From Symsagittifera roscoffensis (Eukaryota; Xenacoelomorpha; Acoela; Convolutidae): 64,000 nt of DNA. Positions 11,276 through 22,526 of this stretch are shown here, one piece after another; the stretch's first letter is position 1, and each line of letters starts with the position of its first letter. The notes under the pieces are model-generated. The model was not told the DNA's origin. It saw only the letters and a list, made by a program, of their open reading frames with translations, and did no database searches. The stretch covers positions 31,348,401-31,412,400 of the forward strand of contig NC_087067.1 in NCBI RefSeq assembly GCF_963678635.1, written 5' to 3'. The position numbers and the translations under genes were made by a program.

Positions 11276-11619
11276 GCGGATCGCAGTTTTATTGTTGCTA
11301 AAATTTAATCTGGTGTAAAAGTTGAATCATGAATTGGGTGGGGCTATTAAGTCATCTCTCTCTACAATACTCGAAGCAAGGTCCGCAGGCAAAAAAACGG
11401 TTTTTTGGCATAAGCGTAAAGCAGTACCAGACTTGAATTTTAAAATACGGTTAAATTATGGACTAAAATAAAAAAAAATGGAAGTTAAAATCCGAAAATG
11501 AAAATTCAGCAAGGTCTCAAAGACAAACGACGAGAGTCTATAAATGTAGTATTATGAATTTTTGCCCTGCAACAAAACTTAATGTCAAAAGGGTTAGGTA
11601 GTGGTCATTGTTCGCAAAA

Positions 11620-12690
11620 TTTTGCATTTTTTTTTTGTGATGTCAGTTGTTAATTAAAGCGGTGTTATCTTACAATAAGATGCTACTCTTCTTTTGCCAA
11701 AAATCTGGCTTTTGAAAAAAATTATAAATACTGTTCGAAGTATAACCAAAAGCGATCCAGCTATTTATCTTGAATCAGCCATTTATTGTAAAATATCAAT
11801 GTCACCATTAAAACTTCAAGAACTAGTAATTTAAGAGAGACGAAGCTCCTCTTTGTAAAGACAAAAGAAAAGAAACCTCCAAAACTACCGAGTTTGCACT
11901 CTGCCCGCCAAACAAAATTCACTTGCTTTAATAACGTTACTTGACGTCTTGGCTTATTCTACTTTATTCGTAGGTTGTATCAGGCAGCCAGCAAATAAAG
12001 CTCTTGGATGAATCAAACAGCCAGATAGTTTGCCCTACGGATAGTTGGTTCAAAATTAAACGAAGAAATCTTATAACCAACATTTGCAATTGTGCTTGTA
12101 GAATTAGCTGAATAAGTTTTCAGCGTAACTTGTTATGGCTTGTCAAATTATCAACAATTTCTCCTTGCTCAATTTTTAATCGCAATATTTGCCCTTTTTT
12201 CCCATTTTAAAATTTAATTCATTTACCTTAGCCACTCGCAAGAGTTTTGCAACTCTGTAACAGACTTTGACTTTTAAAACTGGGTACTAGACCGGTAAAA
12301 GCTTTTTTTCTTGCAAATAAACACGTAAGCAGCCTGTTTCAACTTGGTTCTTAATTTTTTCAAACTCAAAGACTGCTTCTGATAATTTGGCGCAGAGGTA
12401 AAACTCAAGCGTAGGACCACAAATTTTAGGCGAGGGCACAAGTTCATTTTATTGCTTATCCTCAAAATTCCAAGGAAGTCGAGTTAGATTCTGTTTGAGG
12501 TTTGCCTCGTCCTTAAAATCAATTTTTTGAGATCAAATATTGTACAGCAGTACTTATCGCTTCCAGAAGTTTTCGTCACTTTTGCACAGCCTGTAAACTG
12601 ACTACTGCCTTATCTTGTCTGATTTTAATTCCACGTCACGTAGTTTTTTGGTTCAATGTCGTCTTTTCCTTAGATAACCTTCCAGAGCAG
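11620..12690. other. AT-rich stretch, nothing recognised
   Basis: Stops are frequent in all frames. I see no repeat shared with the rest of the window and no RNA gene. It separates the 3.46-kb repeat from the next inverted repeat. Confidence 0.4.
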
Positions 12691-12730
12691 CGAAGTGTCG
12701 CTAAGTATATATATATATATAGTATTCAAT

Positions 12731-13140
12731 TTTTGGGCTGAAATGGATTTTAGGCTGATTGCGAATTTCAAGCTATCATGGTTAGAAAATGCGAAAAGAC
12801 GAGCAACAAAGTCCCTATATTTCTCGAAAAGAACACTATCATCCAAAACGATCTCTATATATAGATACATAAGGAGCAGGCTAGATTTCGTTTATTTCGA
12901 AATATACGTTCCGTCATAATCGTAGATCCAAGACATAGACCTCGAATGAACTTTTTCGATGTATCGACGTATGTAATGATAGGTACCACAGACCCAGTAT
13001 TGCTATTAAGTTTTGCTTTGATGCTCGTTTTGGATGATAGAGTTCTTTTCAAGAAATATAGGGACTTTGTTGCTCGTCTTTTCGCATTTTCTAACCATGA
13101 TAGCTTGAAATTCGCAATCAGCCCAAAATCCGTTTCGGTA
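12731..13140. mobile_element. Second fold-back inverted repeat
   Basis: The left arm (12,731-12,855, from GGGCTGAAATGGATTTTAGG to CTATCATCCAAAACGA) is complementary to the right arm (13,025-13,137). They share blocks such as ATAGGGACTTTGTTGCTCGT and its complement. The spacer is about 170 bases, contains no gene, and holds short TATATATAGATA strings. The left flank is an (AT)n run at 12,705-12,720. This is probably a non-autonomous DNA element. Confidence 0.8.
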
Positions 13141-13319
13141 CTCCACTAGTGACATCAAGCATCGCAGAGTCCGATTTTCCGTGTCTGCGTATTTTTTGCC
13201 TCAATTCCCTTAGTCTGGCTATTTTCTCGTCATTTGAGCAATTTTTACAAGCAAAAGTTCCTTCGAAAATTGCTTGTTTTGAAGCTGATGATTAGTTGAA
13301 GAAATTTTTTCCACATTCC

Positions 13320-14280
13320 AATTTTGTTTACGCTTGCGATAAGTAAGCGTTATCAAACTGGAATATAAACTTTTTTCGGGTTAACAACTAGTTTAACAAA
13401 ATCAGTTGAATCACTTCTTTCACTTTCTCTTCTTATCTTCTCTTCAATACTCATCTAAACATGTTCCAGGTTGCTTCTTCCATGGCCTGGAGGTAAAACA
13501 GTTGCTTTTGTTTGCACCCTAAGATGTGGGGCTCGAGTCGTGGCCGGATCTTGTTTTTTTTTAGTATCAACGAAATCGAAAAAAAATTCCGAGAAAAATG
13601 AATTGTTGGTTTTTTGTTTGTTTGCTCTGGTTTTGTCGGCTAAATTGCCACAACGGATTTTGTTTGTGCTGTAGATAGTTTTCCTGTAGTTTCAAGTGCA
13701 AATGTTTTTTTTTTCTATTTTCAAGGAGGACTTGAAAGGTTTTTTTAAAAACTTTCATAACATCGTTTTTTTCCGGTTCAGTTGGTTTCTGCTCAAAGCT
13801 GGTCGGCTTAGTTGCCTCATCATTGATTTAGTTGATTAGTTGCCTCACAAACATAGTTGCCTCATTGCAAGTGCAGGTGCTGTTCATTCTAGTTTTAAAG
13901 AGACTTGAAAGATTTTTAAAAAAATCATTTTTGGTTCGGTTCAAGTGGTTTCAGCTCAAAGATTGTTGGCTTAGTTGTCACATCAATGAATTTTCTTGTC
14001 TTGTAAAATTTTTAATTGTAGTTGCAAAAGCAACTATGTGCACTGTTGTTTAAGGTGGGACTTCAATCATTTTTTAAAATAAAATCATGCTTTTTTCAGC
14101 TGAACTTGTGTTTGCTCAAAGATTGTCAGCTTTGTTTCTTTTTGTAATTTTTGATCCGCTGTTGCTGAATCTCGCATGTTTTCCTGGAATGATCTTATAC
14201 CGAGATACATGAAAGTTTATATGACTTTGTTTTTTTGAAATTTTTCTTTTTCGGCTTTTTGTTTTCATTTTATGTTAGTG
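13320..14280 (+). repeat. SINE-like cluster sharing motifs with 5.4-6.8 kb
   Basis: The order of parts is: an ACGCTTGCGATAAGTAAGCG hairpin (about 13,328), then TGGCCTGGAGGTAAAACAG (A-box-like, 13,482), GGGGCTCGAGTCGTGGCCGG (B-box-like, 13,527), a T-run, and a body with TTTTGTCGGCTAAATTGCC. From 13,800 on, several copies of GGCTTAGTTGCC or TAGTTGCCTCA follow at irregular spacing. The hairpin and head recur on the opposite strand at 27,470-27,735. Confidence 0.5.
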
Positions 14281-15484
14281 ATATAAAAACATTAAAAGCT
14301 CCGCCTCGCCTCTGTGGAGAATGTTGTATTCTCTTTTTCCTTCCAGCCGCAAGAAAGGGATGAATGTTGACTCAAATTTTTCTATTATAATTTTGCATTT
14401 GCGAGCAACGTTTTTCGACGTTTTATTTATGTATAACAGTACATGTTTAAGCAATGGCCGATCTCGTATATCTTTTTCATCGTTTTATCGGCCTATATAT
14501 AGGCATTGTCGCCAGGCTTGCATAATACGGGGATAATTTTTCCTCATTGAAAACTAATTAACAATTTTTTTAATTGAAATTTCCAAGTGGAAATTTTTAA
14601 ATTAGCGGTTTGGTTCTGTTTTTGTTTAATCATCCTTTGATTTGATCAAAAAATGCGCTCATTTCAGTTATGTGATTCTAAGAGATCCTTTGTTTGGCTG
14701 TTTTTCTTGGGACACTTGCCCATTTAAACAAAAATCATTTTCTGAGAAAAAATTCCAATTCATGTTTTCCGATTCAGTATTGCTGTATTGTGCTTTTAAT
14801 CCTTCATTGCAAGTAACGGTTTATTTTGACTGTGTAAATGAATATTCACAACCAGCGATTTTTTGAGATCTTTGTTTTTTCGTACTTCAATAGCAATTTA
14901 TTCGTTAAATTGTCAAAAAAATCATATTTTTTTCAAGTTCGTCTTGGGCTTTATTTTTAACGTAGTGGTGCCTCAGTGGGAGTATGACTAGAGACCTGGA
15001 ATGTAGTTTAAGATGTATAGGCACTTCAATTTTTCTTAAGCTAATTTTTGTGCTTCAATGTCTACTTTTAAGGCAAAAAAAAATATCTCAGAGATTCGTT
15101 TATTCTTTTAATTTGTTCAGAAGTTAAAGGGCTGGAGAAAATTTGGTAGCAACTTGAAAGGAGCTGATTTTGCGTTCATCTTTCCTTGACTGAGCAGATG
15201 AAGTGACTTCGTTTGAATTTTCTGCATATACCAACTTACAGATTTGGTGTGAGATAAGCTAGTTCTAAATTTACCAACAACAATGGCTTGTCGCGGGAAT
15301 GATAGTATTATTCTTGAAACAATAAAGCTTCCTGTTTTTATGTGGATCAAGTTCCTGACCAGAGATTCACAGTTGGCTCATTTTAGTAAATATGCAAACG
15401 AGGTGGCCTTGACCTCAAACAAGTTTATCTCAATGTGAACATTTTGCCCATTCATTGTTTGTTCTGCTGTCGCTATAAGTTTTC
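14281..15484. other. AT-rich upstream region of the lipid phosphatase gene
   Basis: No coding region or repeat stands out. Small open frames lack any recognisable domain. Any promoter of the gene starting at 15,590 should lie here, but I see no clear TATA box at a suitable distance. Confidence 0.35.
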
Positions 15485-15525
15485 TAGTAGAAGTTCAAAC
15501 AATTGATCTTGCATCACAGAATCGA
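15485..15525 (+). repeat. Left member of an imperfect direct repeat flanking the phosphatase ORF
   Basis: TAGAAGTTCAAACA followed by a diverged spacer and ATCTTGCA recurs at 16,550-16,585, at the very end of the ORF. The spacing and order are the same in both. Confidence 0.5.
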
Positions 15526-15589
15526 GAGCTTGTTATTAGTAGCAGTAAAAATAGTCAGAATTAATACTCATCGTTCTTCAAGCGAGAAA

Positions 15590-16591
15590 ATGGATAGTGA
15601 AAGCTCGATTATCAGAGGAAAAAGAAAATTGGAGTTTCTCAAAAGTTTCTATGTTCTAATGTCTATCTTGATTATCAGCTCAATTTTCGCAGCGATAGCC
15701 TTAGCAATTCCGTTGACAGAGCGAGGCTTCTACTGCGACGATGACTTCATTACGAAGCCTTACATCCCACATCAAAGTGTCAGTACTTTTGTGTGCGCAG
15801 TTGTGTCCGTATGTATGGCCGCGTCAGCTATTATTCTAATCGATTCCTTCAATATTTGCTATTTTTGCACTCGGTCCGAAGGTGTCTCTTTTTTCACTGC
15901 CTTGAGATCACCAGTCATTCAGAAGTACTTTTTGATCACGGTGCAATGTGTGTTATTTATGGGTTGTGGAGCCCTAGTTGAACAGACTATTCTTCTGATG
16001 ACCAAGAAAACCATCGGAGAGTTGCGACCTCATTTCATTGCAGTATGCTACCCTAATATAAACAAGTACTACGCATTGTGCAATAATATAACCTATTCCA
16101 CTAACTACATACAGCCGAAATGCCTGGACGCAGATGAAGACCACGTGAAAGAAGCACGAATGTCCTTTCCTTCCGGACACTCCTCGTTTATATTCTATGG
16201 AGCTGTTTCTGCCATTTTGTACATCAGATCTCAGCGGATACCGATTAGTGAGTGCTTCAAGGTGTTCTGTATTACAGTCCAGTTCGGCTACTTCATTCTG
16301 GCCTGGTGGGTGGCCCTCACCCGAGTCAGAGACTACTGGCACCATGCCTGGGATGTCTTGACTGGCGCTCTGATCGGATCTACAACAGCTTACATCATCT
16401 GGAGGTGTTCGCCGTTGAAAGTTAAAAGACGGCAACTACTTAGTGCAGGTAGATTTAATGTTTCTTCTCGAGGCTTGGAAAGTGGGAGAGGAAACTTCAA
16501 AACTGCAACACAGCTAAAACTATTCTCATTGGTTGCTAGGAAGTATTTTTTAGAAGTTCAAACAGCAAATCTTGCAACATCATTAGCGTAA
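15590..16591 (+). CDS. Phospholipid phosphatase (LPP/PAP2, wunen-like), single exon
   Basis: The predicted 333-residue integral membrane enzyme dephosphorylates lipid phosphates such as phosphatidate, lysophosphatidate and sphingosine-1-phosphate, normally at the outer face of the plasma membrane or in the ER lumen. All three PAP2 signature blocks are present: K139...RP (KKTIGELRP, 139-147), PSGH (194-197) and TRVRDYWHHAWD (244-255), whose H251 is the expected nucleophile. T244 replaces the usual serine. Hydrophobic segments lie near 18-42, 63-88, 113-137, 199-213, 225-243 and 256-271, giving the six expected. N166 in CNNITYS is a likely glycosylation site in the large loop before block two, as in the family. 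The ATG at 15,590 was chosen because its context is GAAAATGG and because the upstream in-frame codons lack an ATG. The length is near the family norm of about 280-320. The frame has no stops, so it is probably functional. The absence of introns, unlike NAA35, suggests a retrocopy or intron loss. Confidence 0.9.
   Translation: MDSESSIIRGKRKLEFLKSFYVLMSILIISSIFAAIALAIPLTERGFYCDDDFITKPYIPHQSVSTFVCAVVSVCMAASAIILIDSFNICYFCTRSEGVSFFTALRSPVIQKYFLITVQCVLFMGCGALVEQTILLMTKKTIGELRPHFIAVCYPNINKYYALCNNITYSTNYIQPKCLDADEDHVKEARMSFPSGHSSFIFYGAVSAILYIRSQRIPISECFKVFCITVQFGYFILAWWVALTRVRDYWHHAWDVLTGALIGSTTAYIIWRCSPLKVKRRQLLSAGRFNVSSRGLESGRGNFKTATQLKLFSLVARKYFLEVQTANLATSLA
16548..16587 (+). repeat. Right member of the direct repeat flanking the phosphatase ORF
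   Basis: TAGAAGTTCAAACA plus ATCTTGCA match 15,487-15,515. This copy lies inside the last codons of the ORF, so the final 15 or so residues may not be ancestral family sequence. Confidence 0.5.
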
Positions 16592-17230
16592 GGAATTGCC
16601 CCAATTTTTTTTTGCTATTTTATAATTTTTTCTTAGTCCCGTGAAAAGAAATGATTTTTCGTAGAAGTTATTGTCCTTCTTGCCAGAAACACTTTTTCTT
16701 ATTTTTAAAGACAAGTGATCAAGTGTGAATTTTTTTGCATTCTAGTCATCATCATGCATGTTGCTTTTTCCCCTAATCAAGTTAACTCAAACGCATTACA
16801 AAATTGACTCATATTATTACCTAGAAATTTCAACACGCAGCCAAGTTTAGACGTAAACAATCGATTATAACGGATTATTTTGTTGATTTTTGACAAATAT
16901 AATTGATTATAACTACCAAAATTAATTGATTATAACTACCAAAATAAATACTATGTGTTATAATTTTTCTGCCAATAACAAAATCTCTAAAAATAAAATT
17001 ATAATAGTTTGGTTCCTGTGAATTGCAGAGGAGTTATCAGTAGGCCTTAACAGTCCTGTCGAAGTTTAGTCCATTTGCATTATCTCCCCACATTCCAGAC
17101 TGTGTTATTTTGTTGAGCGAAGCTCTTTTTTTGCGACTCAAGGCCGTTTTTTTTTGCGTCTAGAATTTTCACGTGGTACCACTATTGCAGCCGAAATTGG
17201 TCAGGCTGTGATAGATCTGAAGCTAGAGGT
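16592..17230 (+). other. 3' flank of the phosphatase gene
   Basis: AT-rich non-coding sequence. AATAAA strings at about 16,943 and 16,992 could serve for polyadenylation. Just before them a 22-base unit containing ATTGATTATAACTACCAAAA is repeated in tandem (about 16,899-16,943). I see no other gene here. Confidence 0.4.
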
Positions 17231-17234
17231 CAAG

Positions 17235-17340
17235 TGAGAGCTTGTCCTCACACACTATCATTGCCATGGCATGGGATCGAATACACGATCTGACTATTTC
17301 AAAGTGAACGCCTTACCACTATGCTCTAGTGCCTCTCGGA
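17235..17340 (-). repeat. tRNA-derived SINE, minus strand
   Basis: On the minus strand GCACTAGAGCATAGTGGTAA resembles a tRNA D-arm/A box, and GTGTATTCGATCCCATGCC about 35 bases later is a good B box and T-arm. The spacing matches a tRNA, but the sequence continues into non-tRNA DNA and the acceptor stem does not pair. A SINE is therefore likelier than a tRNA gene. Confidence 0.6.
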
Positions 17341-17904
17341 AATGACATAATAAGAGGCACTTACGAGTCTGCTTACTTATTTTGTCCAAGTGATCAAATC
17401 TCAAGTTATGAAATTAGGAAAGAAATTTCAAACATGTGTCCAATATACATGTAAGTGATCGCGTTGTTAAGTTTCTTTTTTTAGTGGAATCAATAAAAGT
17501 ACCTTAACTTAGTATGCGCGTTAGGCGTTTGCTTTTAGGGAGACAGATCGAGTTTTTAATCCCCCGTCAACGCAATAATCATATGTTGTGACTTGATCTG
17601 AGTTAGCACTTGTCGTCTGACGGGATTTTTACCCCTGACTGACCAAATTCAGCTTCAGTTGATATAACACCAAAGTCCTAGCCTAGTTTTTTTCTTTATT
17701 AAGAATGGAATTTTCCGCAGCCTTTTTGTCATGTAGTTTCCCTGGAAACCTACCTTTCTGAATGTTAAATTTTTCAAGTCCTCGAATTCAGAAAATAGCC
17801 TTTTTCCAATCTTTTGATAAAAAAGAAAATGCTAAAAACGCTTTACGATAAATCATACTTCGCAAAAACTTGTCAAAAGACATATCTTTAATTCGATTAC
17901 GTCT

Positions 17905-18270
17905 CAAATGGCATAATTCCCAAATGGCATAAAAATGAAAAAATTCCCAAATGGCATAAATTTCATGCAACAGTTGCTTTGGAAAAATCGAGAACAATTT
18001 TTTCGTGAACAATGTGAGAAAATTAGTCAAATTGTCAATTCAAATGTTTTTTGACCTTTTATCGTGAAAAACTTGTAGAACTTTTTATCAAAAGCAAGAA
18101 GCATAAGCATTTGTTTGGAAGCAATTAATTCCAAATCTTGTTCACATGCTTTCGTTCCTGTCAAAATGATAGAAATAGAAATTGATAGAAAACGTTTAAA
18201 TTACAATGAACACTTCAAATTTATGCCATTTGGGAAAAGTTTCCATTTTTATGCCATTTGGGAAGTTACT
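17905..18270. mobile_element. Small inverted-repeat element with doubled TATGCCATTTGGGA arms
   Basis: Left side: the complement of TATGCCATTTGGGA occurs three times (17,908-17,970). Right side: TTTATGCCATTTGGGAA occurs twice (18,222-18,265). The two sides are inverted copies of about 55 bases. The 250-base interior is non-coding. Confidence 0.6.
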
Positions 18271-20032
18271 TTAATTCCATTCCGCTGTTGTTGTTATCTT
18301 TTTGCTTTGCAGATTGTTTAGACAGTCAGAAAGATGCTAGGTAAATAAGATAACAGGATATTGAGACAACATGGCATCAAGATATCCAATGAGGGTTAAA
18401 ATATAAAAATTGAGCTGTGTGAGTTTAAGCCATCTCTTTTTACGGGCTTTTCGGGCAAATTACGGGCTTCAAAGCAAAAACGCAAGGGGCGCAAAAAACT
18501 AACCTGATTGATTTAAGTTTCAAAGGTGGATTTTAAGAGCTTTCCTTGCGTAGTAAAAGAACGCATCAATCGATTACATCTTCAGACCTGTGAAAATTCT
18601 CTCTAATTTTTTTATCATGCAAAATCAGGTGCCACAAATATTCATCAGATTGGGTCGAGAAATAAACTTAAATGATTTCTTTTAAGCTGTGAATCGATCG
18701 ATATTTCAAAGTTTCGGACAGCTTCTGTTCGCAGTGTCGACAAAAGTTGGTTTAAGACTTTTGCTTTTCAGTCTAATTTTGAGCGAGCTAGGAGCCGCAA
18801 TAGGAGAAAAAAGCTGAACTGCAAATAACTTCTTATGATATATTTTAGGAAGCAGCGTCAAATCTAGAGTTGGGAGCGATAGACTTGACACACAAATGAG
18901 CTCATCTCCATCTGTGGCTTCATCGGAAACTTGAGTGAAGGGTCTCTACTCAGCTAATCGGATGAGCAGTTGCCATATAAACTTGGCTTTAATCATTTCT
19001 AAAAGATATCATGATATTTTTTGTTGCTTATAATGTATTGATATCACCAAATGGTCAATTCAATGGGGGACTGACCTTTTTCAAACCAATCTTGCACAAT
19101 CTAGCAGACCAGCTTAAAGAAGCTGACGCATAATTGAATTGACTGACGTACCAAGACGCTTAGTCGGCGGCTGAGGTTCCCAGTTAAGACACTTGTCTCG
19201 GATACCATCTAAAATCAATTTTCAAAAAATAAAAGCAAAATTAGTGACAAACACTGATCCACACGCACAGTACCACTCATTATGAACACCGCGTTTGAAG
19301 TTAGCTTTCTGCCTTGTTGATAATTTTGAGCAGACGAAAAGATCGGTTTTAAAAAAACGGTCTGCTGAAAAAGCTATCACCGAATATATATCAAACCTTA
19401 AAGTGAGCCAAGAGCAAGCACTTATAAATCAATGAGCCAAGAGCGAACAAAACCTCGACTGGAGCTATTTACGCCAATAAAGATACTAATTGTTTTATAC
19501 GATTACTAAAGGGATTTTTTTCGTTTTTATTTTACACTAGTAAGAGTACTGTTGTAGTTTGGCTACTTTTTTTCCAAATTAACTCAAAAACTAAGTGCTC
19601 ACTCAGTGGCACTTGCTATAATAACTAATCTGATGTTTGGAGGTTCTATGCCGCACTTAACACAAGTAATTTTTTTATTCTGTGGCATTTTTGTCAGACT
19701 GCAATGAAACTTGGCGCAGTGAACAAACTAACAATTGTGAACAGATTTATTTTCATACTTAACATCGTAACATCACGTATTTAGTCATAATAACACGTAC
19801 AACTACTAAAATATAAGAAAACTTGTAAGGTTGGGGAGTGGAAATGAGACCTATTTTCTTCTGGCATATATGTCAACTTGTATCCGCTAAAAGCGACATC
19901 TGCTGAAACCTAATATTTGTAGTTGTGCAATCCGTAAAGAGTTATGTATCTTCACAGCAACTGAGATGTTCCAATAAAAGTTATCAACAGAAATTTGGAA
20001 AGTTCTTTTCTTTTCCTGGCGAACACAAAATA
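18271..20032. other. AT-rich stretch, no gene recognised
   Basis: No domain, RNA gene or clear repeat family was found. A tRNA anticodon-arm-like string at about 19,165-19,200 on the minus strand is too weak to call. Confidence 0.35.
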
Positions 20033-21750
20033 AACAAGACTGCTCGTATCAGGCCGAAGCCCTGAATGTTCCGACTGCTTTCGAAGGTTTATGGAGCAGC
20101 AGTAATAACATAAAAACATTATATGAAATAAAATAAAATGAAAAAAAAATTTGAAATTTTTTATGAAAATCATCCCACTTTTTTGAAAATCACTTTTATG
20201 AAAATCATGCAATATAGTTTTCGTTCCTTGTAACACATCAATTATGGCAAATAAGCTTCGTTCAAGCAATTTGGAACAATTTAAAAGACGGATTAAATCT
20301 CCGCTTACGCGTTAATAGCGCGAATTATATCGCGCGTTAATTGTCCCAAAATGGTCAAAATGGCAATCTTTAAACCCTCGTAACTTTACGAAAAATGATC
20401 ACAGGTGAAATATCTTTTCAAATTTAAGCTCAGGACAACAATACCTTTTGAATGATATTTCAAAATTCCGTCAAAAAGGGCTAGTTAAAAAGTCGAAATT
20501 TGTCTGAAGAAAAAAACCCACCCCGAGCACAAATATTCCGTTACTTTCGTATCGAAAGTCGGAACAACAAACTGGTTAGTCTATAATGTAGAGGAAAACA
20601 ATGCAAAAATGTAGTTTAAAACTAAAAGCAAAACCAAACAAGACTGCTCGTATCAGGGCGAAGCCCTGAATGTTCCGACTGCCTTTTAAGGCTTATGAAG
20701 CAGTAATAACGTTAAAAAATTAAATGAAATAAAACAAAAAATTCTGAAATTTGAAATTTTTTATGAAAATCTTCCCCCCACACGCCATATAAAGTACAAA
20801 ATGATAGATTTCGCTCCTTGTAACAAATCAATTATGGCAAATAAGCTTCTTTCAACCAATTTGGAACGATTTCTAAGACGGATTAAATCTCCGCTTATGC
20901 GTTAATAGCGCGAATTATATCCCGCGTTAATTTTCCCAAATTGGCCAAAATGCCAGTCTTTAAACCCCCATAACTTAACGAAAAATAGTCACAGGTGAAA
21001 TATCTATTCAAATTTGAGCTCAGGACAACAAAACCTTTTGAATGATATAAAAATTTTCTGTCAAAAATGGCTAGTTAAAAAGTCGAAATTTGTCTGAAGA
21101 AAAAAAACCCACCCCGAGCACAAATATTCCGTTACTTTCGTATCGAAAGTCGGAACAACAAACTGGTTAGTCTATAATGTAGAGGAAAACAATGCAAAAA
21201 TGTAGTTTAAAACTAAAAGCAAAACCAAACAAGACTGCTCGTATCAGGGCGAAGCCCTGAATGTTCCGACTGCCTTTTAAGGCTTATGAAGCAGTAATAA
21301 CGTTAAAAAATTAAATGAAATAAAACAAAAAATTCTGAAATTTGAAATTTTTTATGAAAATCTTCCCCCCACACGCCATATAAAGTACAAAATGATAGAT
21401 TTCGCTCCTTGTAACAAATCAATTATGGCAAATAAGCTTCTTTCAACCAATTTGGAACGATTTCTAAGACGGATTAAATCTCCGCTTATGCGTTAATAGC
21501 GCGAATTATATCCCGCGTTAATTTTCCCAAATTGGCCAAAATGCCAGTCTTTAAACCCCCATAACTTAACGAAAAATAGTCACAGGTGAAATATCTATTC
21601 AAATTTGAGCTCAGGACAACAAAACCTTTTGAATGATATAAAAATTTTCTGTCAAAAAAGGCTAGTTAAAAAGTCGAAATTTGTCTGAAGAAAAAATACC
21701 CACCCCGAGCACAAATATTTCGTTACTTTCGTATCGAAAGTCGGAACAAA
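20033..21750 (+). repeat. 594-bp tandem repeat array, three copies
   Basis: Unit starts are marked by AAGACTGCTCGTATCAGG at about 20,037, 20,640 and 21,234. Copies two and three differ by only a few bases, and copy one is more diverged (near 20,100-20,240). Each unit carries perfect or near-perfect palindromes: TCAGGGCGAAGCCCTGA, TCGTATCGAAAG, and a GCGCGAATTATATCGCGCG block (clearest in copy one). Units contain AT-rich, non-coding spacers and end AAATATTCCGTTACTTTCG. Confidence 0.85.
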
Positions 21751-22190
21751 AAGACTTCTTGTATATCATGACAAAGCCCGGAATGTTCCAACTAAACTTA
21801 TAAGCCAATTAGAAGTTTTTACTAAAAAGAAAAATAAAATAGTTAAAAAAATCTATCTATTTATTTTTTCCTCTCCATAACCTCCAATTGCAATGTGAAA
21901 TTCATTGAAATGGATTTATCATCTCATGTTCTACTTTCATGGCCAAAAAGTTTACCTAAATTTCAATTTGAAATGGTTCAGTCAGCAGCTTGCGCATGTC
22001 ATAAGAAATCAATATATTGCGCAGTAATTATTGTAGATTGCCCCCATAATTTCACCAAATTTATCACAGATGATTTTTTTAAATTCGAGCGTCGGACAGC
22101 AAAATTTTTTAGATGGAATGAAAACAAAACGCTTTGTTAAAAAAAGTCGAAAACTGAATTCGGAAGTTGGATCAATCAGTTTATTTGATG
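21751..22190 (+). repeat. Strongly diverged fourth unit of the 594-bp array
   Basis: It starts AAGACTTCTTGTATATCATG followed by AAAGCCCGGAATGTTCC, a decayed version of the unit head. It then runs through AT-rich sequence to AAGTCGAAAACTGAATTCGG, which parallels the unit tail. The palindromes are lost. Confidence 0.5.
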
Positions 22191-22526
22191 TGGTAGCCAC
22201 TATTTCCTTGTATCCTAGGACTCTCTTTCAAGTTGATTAAATGTTTGCTGGTCATTAAAAAGAAGCGGGCCATAAAACAAATTTTTTTTTGCAACTCAGA
22301 ATTTTTTTGCTACTAAGAATTTATCTAAAATTTTGATTCAAATTCATCTAAACAGCAACCGTTTTTGGATTGATTTAGTAATTCTGGGGCGCCGACATTG
22401 CCAATGAATTGGAAATAAAAATAGTTTTGTTTCTCTAATTTTTTTGCAACCTTATAAATAAATTTGGATTCGGAAGACTGAGCAGTATGGTCTTCAGTGA
22501 AAGTAATTTCATAATTTTCATTGGCA

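Larger units (their letters stand above)
8136..11619. repeat. 3.46-kb direct repeat, copy 2
   Basis: This copy begins at AGCCTACATGCTGAAGTGC and ends at TTGTTCGCAAA, collinear with 1-3,455. Differences are mostly single bases, with a small insertion near 8,520-8,570 (a GAGCGCGTTCTCGGTCATAA block absent from copy 1). The internal minisatellite, the 180-bp family block, the 126-codon open frame (10,505-10,885) and the single fold-back arm all recur in the same order. The left limit is set only by the window edge of copy 1. Confidence 0.9.

Noticed and set aside
15974-16435. 153-codon minus-strand frame opposite the phosphatase gene
   Set aside because: It is antisense to a gene with all three PAP2 motifs intact.
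17235-17340. Possible true tRNA gene on the minus strand
   Set aside because: A and B boxes are good, but the acceptor and anticodon stems do not pair, and a SINE explains it better.
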